Source of the DNA: Progne subis subis | Taxonomy: Eukaryota; Chordata; Aves; Passeriformes; Hirundinidae | Reading direction: 5' to 3' | DNA: 64,000 nucleotides | NCBI GenBank assembly: GCA_022316685.1 | Contig: JAKJHU010000030.1 | Location: 9,388,860-9,452,859, forward strand | In this document: piece after piece, positions 1-9,676 of the stretch | Numbering within the stretch: the stretch's first letter is position 1 | Layout: every line of letters begins with the position of its first letter | The notes under the pieces: generated by a model | Databases searched by the model: none | What the model was told of the DNA's origin: nothing | The model's input: the letters and a program-made list of their open reading frames with translations, nothing else | Program-made: the position numbers and the translations under genes

Positions 1-413
1 CAGGAGAAACAGCAAGTTGGTGTGATCAGTGACGTACAGCCCATATTTAGGACTCTTGTCAGTATCCCTTTTGGCCCAACCAGTCATCCAGGGTTCCCAG
101 TTCAACCCTGTGAGCTCCTTTTAACACTGAACTATGACAATTCAGCCTATTTGGTTCAAGACAGATGATCTCTAAATGTCACAACCATCATTAAGGAATT
201 TGCATCCCACCTGGGAGAAAGAAAAAGTGTTGATGACAATGCCGACCTCCCTTCTCTTTGATGTTCAGCTTCTCATTTGTGCCATCACACATTGTTATAC
301 ACTAAATCTTAACAAGGAATTGATCCACCTTTAAAGAAAAAAACAAAACAAAACAAACAAGTCTACACATCACAAATCTACTGTGGCTGTGTTTCTTAAT
401 GCTCTGTTCATAC
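1..413. other. Intergenic, nothing recognised
   Basis: AT-rich sequence with a short CAAAA-type run near 340-360. I see no gene, RNA or recognisable repeat. Confidence 0.5.
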
Positions 414-957
414 TGTTATGACACATTTCTATTGGGAAATTTCAAGGTGTATTGGATTATGTAACCTAAAAATGTGTATTCTATTTCATCTGTTGAAAGC
501 TGGTTTTTGGGAGATTTTTATCCTTCTCTCCAGGGGGCAGGGGGGTAGATGCCTTCTGATAATGGCCCAGCCATTAAAACCAGGTGGGGTGGTGTTTCTT
601 ATCTCTTTCACCCCCCCTCCATCCTCCAGGGGGACTTATTCTGATAATGGGTCATTAGGGCCCACCAATGACATGACACATTCCATCATCCCATTGTGAG
701 ATGCTCCACCCAGCGGGGGAGGAGCCAGCTGTTCCCAGCTACATAAAAACTGGGACTGAAGGACACAAGGTATCTGGTTTTTCCAGTGGATTCCTGGAAG
801 AAGACTGGCCCCATCTTGTCACCACTGGACTTTCTGCAGGACCATCTCTACTCCACAGAACCACACCTGTTACTCCAGGAGGATTTATTTGGACTGCTTC
901 CAACACCCTGAGCAATAAGGTGCTGTCAGGGCTTTTCCAGGATTTTTGTTTTCTTCT

Positions 958-1002
<45 letters not shown>

Positions 1003-1147
1003 TTTTTTAATATTCCTAGTAAAGAGCTGTTACACCTATTCTCATGTCTCTGCCTGAAATTCCCTAATTGTGAAATTTTAATAATTTGGAGGGAAGAGGG
1101 TTTATATTCTCCATTCCAAGGGAATCTCTAGCTTTCCTTCGCAGACA
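414..1147 (+). repeat. Probable solo LTR (ERVL-like), boundaries uncertain
   Basis: The segment reads like an avian solo LTR. It begins near TGTTATGACA, has a TATA-like ACATAAAAA around 741-749, a GC-richer core in AT-rich surroundings, and ends GCAGACA. A 5-bp direct repeat ACTGT lies at 412-416 and 1148-1152, which fits ERVL-type integration, but using it makes the element start TATGACA rather than the usual TG. A run of about 37 T interrupts it at 960-996. Open frames inside it are low-complexity by-products. Orientation is inferred from the TATA-like sequence only. Confidence 0.5.
960..996. repeat. Poly-T homopolymer
   Basis: Uninterrupted run of about 37 T inside the LTR-like segment. 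The length is probably unreliable in assembly. Confidence 0.9.
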
Positions 1148-2044
1148 ACTGTCTTTCAAAACCAAGTCGCACGGTGGAAAATTGGCCAGCTTCCAAATGA
1201 GAGTTCTTTCTACTTTCAAAATTTTCAGATTCTTCTAGTTTATAAAGCTTCTATTAATTTCTTCTTGCAAAATAAGGAATAAAACTAAAATAAAAATGTA
1301 ATGAATAAAGACTTTAACATCTTGGAATAGCAAGATGGTAAAAAGGTTTAAATAAGCCTCTTAAGGCAATTTATAAGGTTGCAGGTACACACCAGGCAAC
1401 TTCTTTTTTTTTTTTTTTTTTTTACATTTCTAGCTTTTCTTCAAATATTATTCTTAAGAACAGGGAGAATTTAAATGTCATTATCAGTTCAAAATGGTCA
1501 TGTTACCCTGATTTCCTTTCCACAGGGTTCCTTACTATAAGTAAATGATCCTGATTACAGGTGAAAAATTCAGTGTATAAAAAAGCATAAAATCCCTAAT
1601 ATTCTATAACTCTGAGTTTCTGTCTTTCAGGTAAACACACAATTTGCTACTGATTAGAGATAAGAGGTGTCCTTCCATAGGCAATGTTGGCTTTTTTCTG
1701 CACAGGGCTTTCTTGACACAAAAATTGTCTCTAAGGTTTTTGTCCTTAGAGAAATGTATCAATTACAGAACATAGTATTTTACATGGATTTGAGTTAGAT
1801 AAAGTTCATAATAGATATTTATTACATCTGCTTCTGTACTAACAGCTATTCAATGCTTCTAGAGATTTTTGTGGAACTAGTTGTTCTCAGGCCAGAAAAC
1901 AGACTATTAATCTCAGATACAGACCACATAAGGGAAACTGCATTCAGTTTTCACTTCCTGTACAAAGAAAGAATTAGATAAACTCTAATGGGTTTTGTAG
2001 GATACTAATGTGGATGGGGCTACAGAACTTACCCTCAGAGTAAC
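1148..2044. other. Intergenic, nothing recognised
   Basis: AT-rich unique-looking sequence with a poly-T run near 1405-1423. I see no coding, RNA or repeat signature. Confidence 0.45.
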
Positions 2045-2420
2045 AGCTGGAGGAGCTGGGCTTGTTCAGGTTGAAGAGAAGTGTTTGGTGTGTGTAGTGT
2101 AGCCCTGTCAGCACTTATGAAGAAGTTAGTGAGAAGACAGAGCCAGGTTATTTACTGAGAAGCAAGAATATAAGAATGAATGTCAATGGTTATAAAATGA
2201 AATGGAAGCAGTCCTACTTACAATGAAAAACTTCTACTCCACAAAGACCATGGAGCATTGAAACAGGCTGCCTAGTAAAGCTGTGTATCTTTTGTTGAAT
2301 GTTTTCAAGATTTGCCTGAGCACCTTGGTCTATTCTTACAGCTGAGTCTGTTTGAGCAGGAGGTTGGACTACAGACCTCTTCCCTTTCAGCCTGACTGAT
2401 TCAGAGCTTCTATGATATTA
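2045..2420 (+). mobile_element. CR1 LINE 3' fragment, old
   Basis: The sequence follows the characteristic 3' part of CR1: a start like GGAGCTGGGCTTGTTCAG, a central GAAAAACTTCT followed by a GAAACAGGCTGCC-like block, and a near-terminal block GAGCAGGAGGTTGGACTA. It is diverged and has small indels. CR1 is the main avian non-LTR retrotransposon, and 5'-truncated copies like this are typical. Confidence 0.75.
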
Positions 2421-2763
2421 AAGTGAGTGGCTAAATAGACCCTCAGAGTCTAAAAGACTCTTAGACTAAAAGAGTTCAAGTTTTAAAAGGCAGTGAGGTC
2501 TTAGATATTTTTCTATTATTTAGTCTAGTATAAAGAGAATATACTTTGAAACACTTTTGTTTAAAAGCCAAACAACAACAAAAAAATCCAGTAACATTTC
2601 TTAAAAGCACACACTTTCCTACAACAGAAATCAACTAGTAAGGGCAAGACTAAACACCTGCAATTTGTGTCTACTTATGTAAAAGACAGAAAATCACTGG
2701 CAATGTTTTTTTTTTACTTTGAAAATAATAATAAGCACATTATTTCCCCTGAAAATTCATAAT

Positions 2764-3346
2764 TGTGGTGGTTTCAGGCAGATTTTGGGAGAAATCCTCC
2801 TAAGGGGCCCCCCTCCCCTCCCCCAACTGGTTTGGGAAAAGACTTCCTCCGAGAGAAGTGGAAAAAACCTGTTTATTACACAGGCAAATCACTCCCAGCA
2901 CAATACCCGATGACAAGAGCTTCATGCTGCTTATGGAGGGATAAAAAACTTACAGAAAGTCTCCTCTTGAAGACAGTCACTGTGCTCCACTGCTCCATCT
3001 CCGCTGGCGTTGGGAGAAAAGGAGATGTGCAGGGCTGGTCTTGGTGGGGTGGGTCCCCTGTGGAGGCCCCCGGTGCTTCCCCCAGGTCCTTAGTCCGGAG
3101 AGGTTGGAACAGTTCCAAGGAGAGGGAAAAAAAGGAAAGGAAAAAAAAAAGCAAAAAAAAAAAGAGCAAAACTAACTAACTGTCGGGGAAAAAAAACCAA
3201 CAGAGCTTCTTTCATCTTGCTGAGTTCCAACTCCCCTGCTTCAAGGTCACTCCGATGAGCAGAGTTTTCCTGGGGAAAAACAAACTGCGCTTGCCCTCCC
3301 CCCTGCACCCAACAGACGATTGGGGATACACAGTCACCCCAGGACA
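2764..3346 (-). repeat. Solo LTR, minus strand, with 5-bp target duplication
   Basis: Read on the minus strand, it begins TGTCCTGGGGTGACTG and ends CTGAAACCACCACA. The 5-bp sequence ATAAT directly flanks both ends (2759-2763 and 3347-3351), as expected for an integrated LTR reduced to one copy by recombination. An AATAAA lies on the minus strand at 2872-2877, near the 3' end. Purine-rich runs at 3125-3170 are internal. The 5-bp duplication suggests an ERVL/class III-type integrase, although the class is not proven. Confidence 0.78.
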
Positions 3347-3351
3347 ATAAT

Positions 3352-4745
3352 GGAATTCTGTATATTTCTTTCAAACAGTATTGAATTGTTGCATCATTAT
3401 ACTTTCTTATTATTTCTTTACCAATTAAGACACATGAATATATTGGTATACCTCATTTGTACATGGAATGATAGTAAATAATGTCAATTTCTTTGCTTCC
3501 TATTTATTACTCTTATCTAGTTCTTCTTTATCAGTGGCCATATATCATCTAGCCTGGACACCATATATTATCAGACCTAAAGTTTTTCTTATTTCTCCTG
3601 TATTTTAAATAAATTTAACATTCCAGCTATGGTTTCTTGTAGATTTATCTCCCATTTTTACATTATTTCACTTCAGTAGCTTCTGTGTATTTTTCTTCTG
3701 TTTGATTTGTTTATCCTCAGTTTACTTGTGTTTATTCCTGTCTTGTTGATTAATCTTCTAAACTATTGTCTTCAGTTTCCTTCTTATTTAGGGGTTGGTT
3801 TTAAAACTTACGTTCCTGTTTCTGAGGCCACATCTTTCTCATCACCTGATCTTAAAAATGTACTCATAAGTGATAAGAAATGGTTTCCTCAAGAAGATCA
3901 CAGAAGAAATAATAGGAAGTGACCCAGAAGACTGCTATTTCTGCTTCCATTTCCTTTTAGTCATTAAACCATGCACAGAGAAGAGCTAAGGCAAAATGCA
4001 CTATACCTGAATTATTAGCCTGGTTTCTTTTCATCCTGAAATTTCAAATAATCACATACTAAAGTTAATGAAGCATGTATGAATGACTGCAGTAGTTACT
4101 TAGAAAGACATTGCTGATGGTCCATTGTTAATCAGGGTACTGTAAGAAATCAGGTACAGTATCTGCATATCACAGTAAAATGAATAGAGAACTGAATTAG
4201 TAATTCAAAAGGACAAATTTGGGTTTTATCTGATGGAAGACATTGCTCTCAGACTTTCTACATGCAGATTCAAAATTAAAATGTTGGGGAGAAAAGATGA
4301 ATCTTGGCAGTATCTCTTGGTGGGCACTTTCCACTAAAGCATCAAGTCATATTTCCCTGAGGACCAGCCCCAAATCTCTGAAAAGAGATTGTTATGTACA
4401 ATTGAACAGAGATGTCAGAAACCACATATGACAAATCCTTGTGTCATATGCACATCAATGTATGTCATATGTTGTCAATGTATGCACATGCAAACACACA
4501 CAAAATGTATCCTCTGTGAAAAAAAGAAATATGTTGATTAATGGAAGAGATAATCATACTAGATAAATGGACAAATATTTTTAATGCAGTGCAAAGGTCT
4601 ACATAGTGATCTGTAGATGGTAACAAACGTGCATCTATGGAAATCATCTCTATACCAAGATTCCTGTAAGGTTTGTGGATTTTAAATTGTCTTAACTTCT
4701 TCTTTTTTTTTTTTTTTTTTTTTTTTCAATTCGGTGTCAATTATT
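3352..4745. other. Intergenic, nothing recognised
   Basis: AT-rich sequence ending in a poly-T tract (about 4704-4726) just upstream of the ERV-A integration site. I see no gene or repeat signature. Confidence 0.45.
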
Positions 4746-4751
4746 GATATG
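4746..4751. other. Target-site duplication of ERV-A, left copy (GATATG)
   Basis: GATATG directly abuts the left LTR and recurs at 12939-12944 directly after the right LTR. A perfect 6-bp duplication is the class II (alpha/beta-type) integration footprint. Confidence 0.95.
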
Positions 4752-5491
4752 TGTATCTGGTTTTTTCCCCACTCCGGGCGGGAGATGACCTCTGGCTAGC
4801 TCGGTCAACACAGATACAGATGTTTCCAGTTCGTTTCGGCTTCGGCTTAGCAGTTGGACCCCGTATGTTGAGACAGTCAACAGCAGCAGAAGAGAAAAGG
4901 CTGGCTCTCAGCTTAGCAGGTTAAAAGATGTTTATTAGCTCCAGAGTTGAGAAGCAGAGAGCTCCGAGCTCAGAGGCGAGAGCTCAGAGGCGAGAGCTCA
5001 GAGGCTGGGAGCTGAGCAGCTGAGCGAGGAGCAGCTGAGCGAGGAGCAGCTGAGCGAGGAGCTGCTCGGAGAGCTGCTGGGAGAGAGAAAGCTTTGAATC
5101 TCCCTCTCCCTTATAAGCGGGGGAGGGGTTCCAGGGAGGATACAACAAGACAGCAAACCAGGGGATCCAGGGGGTAACAAGGTGTGCCCACCCCCAAGCC
5201 TCGGACCAACCACCTCCAGAGGAAAAGAATTCCCCCAGGCTACCTGTCCACCCTAAGCCCTCTCCCTGAGGTTTCGCAATCTGGGAGGGACCCCTGGAGT
5301 GATAGACAGGCTGCCCCAGAGTGAGGGGGGGCAGAGGGGATGTTACATGCCATGTGAGGGGTGGGATAATTGACACAAAGCACCTTATTATACAGACGAC
5401 ACAAAAGGGATACAAAATTGGGGATACAGTGAAATGAACCATAACATAAACTTCTTACAAAGACCTAATAAAACAGTTCTGCACCACCACA
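4752..5491 (-). repeat. ERV-A 3' LTR (740 bp)
   Basis: In the sense direction it runs TGTGGTGGTGC to CCAGATACA. The TATA element is TTATAA at 5111-5116 and the polyadenylation signal AATAAA is at 4931-4936, about 175 nt apart, so the R region is long. Tandem repeats in R: a 15-bp unit at about 5012-5060 and a 14-bp unit at about 4972-5003. Compared with the 5' LTR, it has one fewer 15-bp unit, one more 14-bp unit, and one substitution near 4816. Confidence 0.95.
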
Positions 5492-5504
5492 TCTCCCCCT
5501 TTTT
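5492..5504 (-). promoter_or_regulatory. ERV-A polypurine tract
   Basis: On the minus strand AAAAAAGGGGGAGA runs directly into the TG of the 3' LTR. This is the standard plus-strand DNA primer site. Confidence 0.9.
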
Positions 5505-5508
5505 TGTT

Positions 5509-6114
5509 TTAATAACAGGAGGAGGGCTGGAATGGAGGAGGATGATATTCAAAGTCCGGGCAAATCTCAGTGAGCCACTCTGGCTGAGTGGGCCACTCCA
5601 TCTGAGGTTCTTCTTCTGGGTGTCTCCTGTCTTCTGGGTTTTCCTCCAGTTCCATGTTTTCCTCCCATCCAGGCACGGATGATACAGCAACTTGGTTCAC
5701 AGAGGGGGCATGTGTGGTGCTAGAAATTAATCTACTTAACATTTTTTTGATGATACCAAATCCAATTAAAATTAACAGAATAACAAACAAAAACAACAAA
5801 ACTGATTTCAAAATTGAACCCACCCAGCCCGAAATTCCCCAGTCCCCAAACAATCCATTCAGCCAGTCACCAGTCTCTCTCTTGATGTCATTCACCATGT
5901 CTCGGATGTTCTGGCTGGATTTGTGGCCTGCCCCATTGCCCTGGTGGCTTTGGGCTGGGGCACCAACCATCCAGAGACAGGTGCAGCGAGACTGGCAAGC
6001 AGGAAGATGCTGAGGAGCAGGTGGAACTTCCTCAGCTCTGGGGACTGGCGCTGGACAGGCTCTGTCAGAACTAAAAGACCTAAACCAAACAATTAGCATT
6101 CGAGCAGGGGTCAT
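5509..6114 (-). pseudogene. env: ERV-A env, internally deleted (201 codons, membrane anchor retained)
   Basis: A 201-codon open frame whose first codons overlap the end of pol, the normal place for env. The N-terminal 65 or so residues are polar and Cys/Pro-rich and may be leader remnant. Residues about 70-98 resemble the membrane-proximal ectodomain, with several Trp and Gly. Residues about 101-122 form a clear hydrophobic transmembrane helix (LLFLFVILLILIGFG), followed by a cytoplasmic tail of about 80 acidic, Pro-rich residues. Nearly all of the surface subunit, the cleavage site, the fusion peptide and the disulfide-loop region are missing, so it cannot mediate entry. The frame stays open across the deletion join. 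An intact retroviral env is usually 500 codons or more. Confidence 0.8.
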
Positions 6115-9100
6115 TCAGGAAAGCGAAACCATCCTGGGAAAAATCTTCCCTCCTTTTCCTCCTAAAAGCTGCCTGAGTAACCTGTGGCAGTTTCTTTTTC
6201 TCCTCTGAGACCTTCGGGACATAGGGCCTCACCCATTTTGATGGTAACCATCTCGGCCCCGTGGGGGTGGACACGCAAGCGTACCCATGGCCCCACGTGA
6301 CTAAATCATGAGGTCCCTCTGTCCTTCCAGTTTCAGGGTCCCGGACCATGACTGGTGGCCGCTCTTTGATGTTTAGCTGAGGGTTTGCCCCAAAATGACG
6401 AACGATTGGAGGGTTTAAAAACTCAAAGGTGCTGTTTAAAAAATTCAGTGTGAATAGAGCCCTGGCCAATCGGGTCTGTGGTGTTTCTGTTTTCAACACT
6501 GGTTGTTGTTGGTTGAGGACTCTTTTGATTTCCCTGTGGGTCCTCTCCACCACTGCTTGGCCTGTCGGGGAATGAGGGATGCCAGTTTTATGACCCACTC
6601 CCCATTGTTGCAGGAAGCTGCAGAATTCCTTGGAACGGTACGCTGGGCCATTATCAGTTTTTAATTCTTTTGGGATGCCCATGAAGGAGAAAGCCTGGAT
6701 GAGGTGTTTAATTGCATCCGAGGTCTTCTCCCCTGTGTGGGCAGAAGCGAAAACTGCACCGGAGAAAGTGTCCACTGACACGTGCACATATTTAGATCGG
6801 CTGAATTGGAGGATATGTGTCACGTCAGTCTGCCACAGCTCACAGCTGTTCAGACCTCTGGGGTTCACTCCCGCACTTAAGGTGGGAAGTGCATGCTGGT
6901 TACAGGAGGGACACGTAGCCACAATTGCCTTAGCCTGTTCCCGGGTGATGTGAAACCGGCGAACAAGGCCAGGTGCGTTCTGATGGTGAAGCTGATGGCT
7001 GAGCTTTGCCTGCTCAAAAATGCTTGGCAATGGGGCCATCACTGCAGGAGCAGCAAGAGCATCAGCCCTTCTGTTCCCCTCAGCTATGAAACCCGGCAAA
7101 TCGGTGTGTGATCTTGTATGCATCACAAAAAATGGCTGCTCTCTGTGGGAGACAAGCTTAACAAGCTCAGAAAGCAGCTCAAACAGTGCTGTGTTAGACA
7201 CTTCCTGCAGTATTGCCTGATCTGCCCTCGATACCACCCCCGCTACATAAGCGGAGTCCGTTACTAAATTGAAGGGTTCGGGGAACCTTTCAAAAGCCCT
7301 GACAACAGCGGCCAACTCAGCAACCTGAGGTGATCCCTCCACCTCGGCAACATCTGTCTCCCACTGCTGAGTCTGAGGGTCCTTCCAAGTCATGACTGAC
7401 TTGTGGGACCTTCCGGACGCGTCCGTGAAAACTGTCAGGGCCTCTAAAGGCTTCCTGCTCTGAACATCTTTCAAATTCAGTGTGAATTTGGCATCCTGAT
7501 TAAAAATTTTGTGGGCTGGCCGATGAATTGAGATTTGCCCAGTGAAGGAATCTAGAGCAAACTGCAGTGCTTCGTTTTCCTGAAGCAGGTGTTCTAACAT
7601 TGCCTTTGTAATTTGGCCCGATCTTAATCCAATTGGAATGTGAATGCATTCAAAATCACACCCGGCCAATTCCCTGATCCGGACTCTGGCTTTTCGGATC
7701 AGTTCAGCCACCAGTTCCTGTGGACGTGTCATTCTCTTGGACCTTTGATGGCTGAGAAAGACCCATTCTATGATTAGAAGCGGGTCCTCTCTGCCCTGGT
7801 CCTTTTTGATGTTATTTCTCCATTGGAAAATGACTCCATGTAGGTGTGGCAATTTCCCCATTATTATGAATTTGAAAGGCAGGTCCGGATCACACCGGTG
7901 GGCCTGCCGAGTGGACATCAGATGCTGTACCTTTTCCAGCGCCTCCTTTGCTTCCGGGGTTAGTTCCCTGGGAGAACTCAGCTCCTCTCCCCCTTTCAAT
8001 AAATTGAAAAGAGGGGCTAGGTCCTCGGTTGTGAGGCCTAGCCAGGGTCTCACCCAATTCAATGCCCCACACAGCTGATGGACATCTGCAAGGGTCTGAA
8101 TTCTGGCCTTGATTTCCAATTTCTGCGGCACAATGGTCCGCTTGCCAATTTCCAGCCCAAGGTACTTCCAAGGTGGCATCCTTTGAACTTTGTCTTCCTG
8201 CAGCTCGAACCCTGCAACAACCAATGCATTAATTGTCAGGTCAAGCGCGTGTGACAAGACATCATCGGTGGGGGCACACACAAGCACATCATCCATGTAA
8301 TGATGGATGACTGCTTTCTCTGCGGCTACGCGGACCGGGGACAGCAAGGAAGCCACATACCACTGGCAGATGATAGGTGACACCTTCATCCCTTGGGGTA
8401 AAACCCTCCAATGGTAGCGTTTCCTCGGGGCCTCTCGGTTAATGGTGGGAACCGAGAATGCAAAACGTGGTGCGTCGTCAGGGTGTAGGGGAATATGGAA
8501 GAAACAATCTTTTATATCTATAACAGCCAATTTCCAATTTTGTGGGAGCATGGTCGGGGTAGGCATCCCAGGTTGAAGAGAGCCCATGTCTTCTATCACG
8601 TTGTTAATTTGTCTGAGATCCTGGAGGAGTCTCCACTTGTCCTTCCCCGGCTTCTGGATAACGAAAACCGGCGAATTCCAAGGGCTGGTGGTCTCTACAA
8701 TGTGACCCTTAGCTAACTGCTCCTCCACGAGCTCTTCGAGTGCCTTTAATTTCTGTTTTGAAAGCGGCCACTGTTCCACCCACACTGGCGAATCTGTTTT
8801 CCAATTCAGCTTGTGGGTAGGGTGCTCCTCAGCGGCCGCTGCCCAAAAATCCTGTGGGGGGTCTGGGATGTCAATCGTGACTCCCCACTGGGCCATCAGG
8901 TCTCTCCCCAACAAGGGTTCCCTATAATCCAAAACAAAAGGGCGTAAACTGGCCAGTTGCCCTTTTGGCCCCTTAATTTGCACCACACTCTTTGATTGTT
9001 TGGCCAATTGCATTCCCCCTATTCCTTGCACGTGTCCTGCCACGTTTTCCAAGGCCCAACGTGACGGCCAGTGCTTAACTGGAATTACAGTCACGTGCAC

Positions 9101-9676
9101 ACCCATGTCTAGGAGGCCTGTGATGTTAATGGCCTCATCACCCACCTGTAATTCACATCCCACCTGGGGTTTCACTTCTGTGATGCTGTGCACAGGACAA
9201 GCTGTCGGTATGTTATCTTCTTCCAGGCGTTCCCAGGTGGGTATGATCTGGGCAACTATCTGCCCTTTAGGTAGGAATGTTGGTGGGTGAGTGCAGCGTA
9301 GCCAGAGAACGAATTTTCCAGGATTGTTATCAAGTGTTCCTGGAAGAATTTCGATCTCTTTTGGGGTGTGTTTGCAGTCCCCCACAACGATGAGCTTACC
9401 TTTGACCCTTGGCCAGGTACCCTGCTCACTGTTGTCAACTGACACAAAATTCCAGTCGTCGTCTTTCAGGTGCAAACCCTCTGTGAGCTGCAACCTGTAG
9501 GGGGTATATTTAGAATTGGTTGTCAAAATCGGTTGTGCCATGTCATGATCCGTGTAAGTAATTTCCAGTGTGTTATTTTTGCTGCCACCCTGAATGGGGC
9601 AATGCAGCTTCTCCTTTTTCCCTTGGCTCCCTTTCCCCTCCCCTCCTGCCCGGGTCCAGCCCATTTTTTTCCTCAC
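6080..9676 (-). CDS. pol: ERV-A protease-polymerase (dUTPase-like, protease, RT, RNase H, integrase)
   Basis: 1198-codon open frame; the open frame extends about 20 nt 5' of the GTG at 9676, and it is normally reached by frameshifting from gag rather than by its own start. Domains: a degenerate dUTPase-like segment (about 40-155, ending PKGQIVAQIIP); protease around D190, where the expected LLDTGAD reads LLDMGVH; reverse transcriptase about 295-560 with catalytic aspartate near 392 (IDIKDCFF), LPQGM near 428 and YMDD at 460-463; RNase H with FTDAS at D752 and a later VTDSAYV; integrase with an HHCC zinc site (CPSC near 924) and catalytic D951, D1008 and E1044 (35 residues between the last two). 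RT, RNase H and integrase look intact; the protease does not. The product acts in cytoplasmic particles and, for integrase, in the nucleus. Confidence 0.93.
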   Translation of the reverse strand: MRKKMGWTRAGGEGKGSQGKKEKLHCPIQGGSKNNTLEITYTDHDMAQPILTTNSKYTPYRLQLTEGLHLKDDDWNFVSVDNSEQGTWPRVKGKLIVVGDCKHTPKEIEILPGTLDNNPGKFVLWLRCTHPPTFLPKGQIVAQIIPTWERLEEDNIPTACPVHSITEVKPQVGCELQVGDEAINITGLLDMGVHVTVIPVKHWPSRWALENVAGHVQGIGGMQLAKQSKSVVQIKGPKGQLASLRPFVLDYREPLLGRDLMAQWGVTIDIPDPPQDFWAAAAEEHPTHKLNWKTDSPVWVEQWPLSKQKLKALEELVEEQLAKGHIVETTSPWNSPVFVIQKPGKDKWRLLQDLRQINNVIEDMGSLQPGMPTPTMLPQNWKLAVIDIKDCFFHIPLHPDDAPRFAFSVPTINREAPRKRYHWRVLPQGMKVSPIICQWYVASLLSPVRVAAEKAVIHHYMDDVLVCAPTDDVLSHALDLTINALVVAGFELQEDKVQRMPPWKYLGLEIGKRTIVPQKLEIKARIQTLADVHQLCGALNWVRPWLGLTTEDLAPLFNLLKGGEELSSPRELTPEAKEALEKVQHLMSTRQAHRCDPDLPFKFIIMGKLPHLHGVIFQWRNNIKKDQGREDPLLIIEWVFLSHQRSKRMTRPQELVAELIRKARVRIRELAGCDFECIHIPIGLRSGQITKAMLEHLLQENEALQFALDSFTGQISIHRPAHKIFNQDAKFTLNLKDVQSRKPLEALTVFTDASGRSHKSVMTWKDPQTQQWETDVAEVEGSPQVAELAAVVRAFERFPEPFNLVTDSAYVAGVVSRADQAILQEVSNTALFELLSELVKLVSHREQPFFVMHTRSHTDLPGFIAEGNRRADALAAPAVMAPLPSIFEQAKLSHQLHHQNAPGLVRRFHITREQAKAIVATCPSCNQHALPTLSAGVNPRGLNSCELWQTDVTHILQFSRSKYVHVSVDTFSGAVFASAHTGEKTSDAIKHLIQAFSFMGIPKELKTDNGPAYRSKEFCSFLQQWGVGHKTGIPHSPTGQAVVERTHREIKRVLNQQQPVLKTETPQTRLARALFTLNFLNSTFEFLNPPIVRHFGANPQLNIKERPPVMVRDPETGRTEGPHDLVTWGHGYACVSTPTGPRWLPSKWVRPYVPKVSEEKKKLPQVTQAAFRRKRREDFSQDGFAFLNDPCSNANCLV
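9101..9109 (-). other. Altered ERV-A protease active site (Asp-Met-Gly)
   Basis: The minus-strand codons are GAC ATG GGT, giving D190-M191-G192 where retroviral aspartic proteases have D-T/S-G. ACG to ATG is the expected result of methyl-CpG decay. The next two residues are V-H instead of the usual A-D. Loss of the Thr/Ser is expected to disable or badly impair the protease. Confidence 0.85.
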
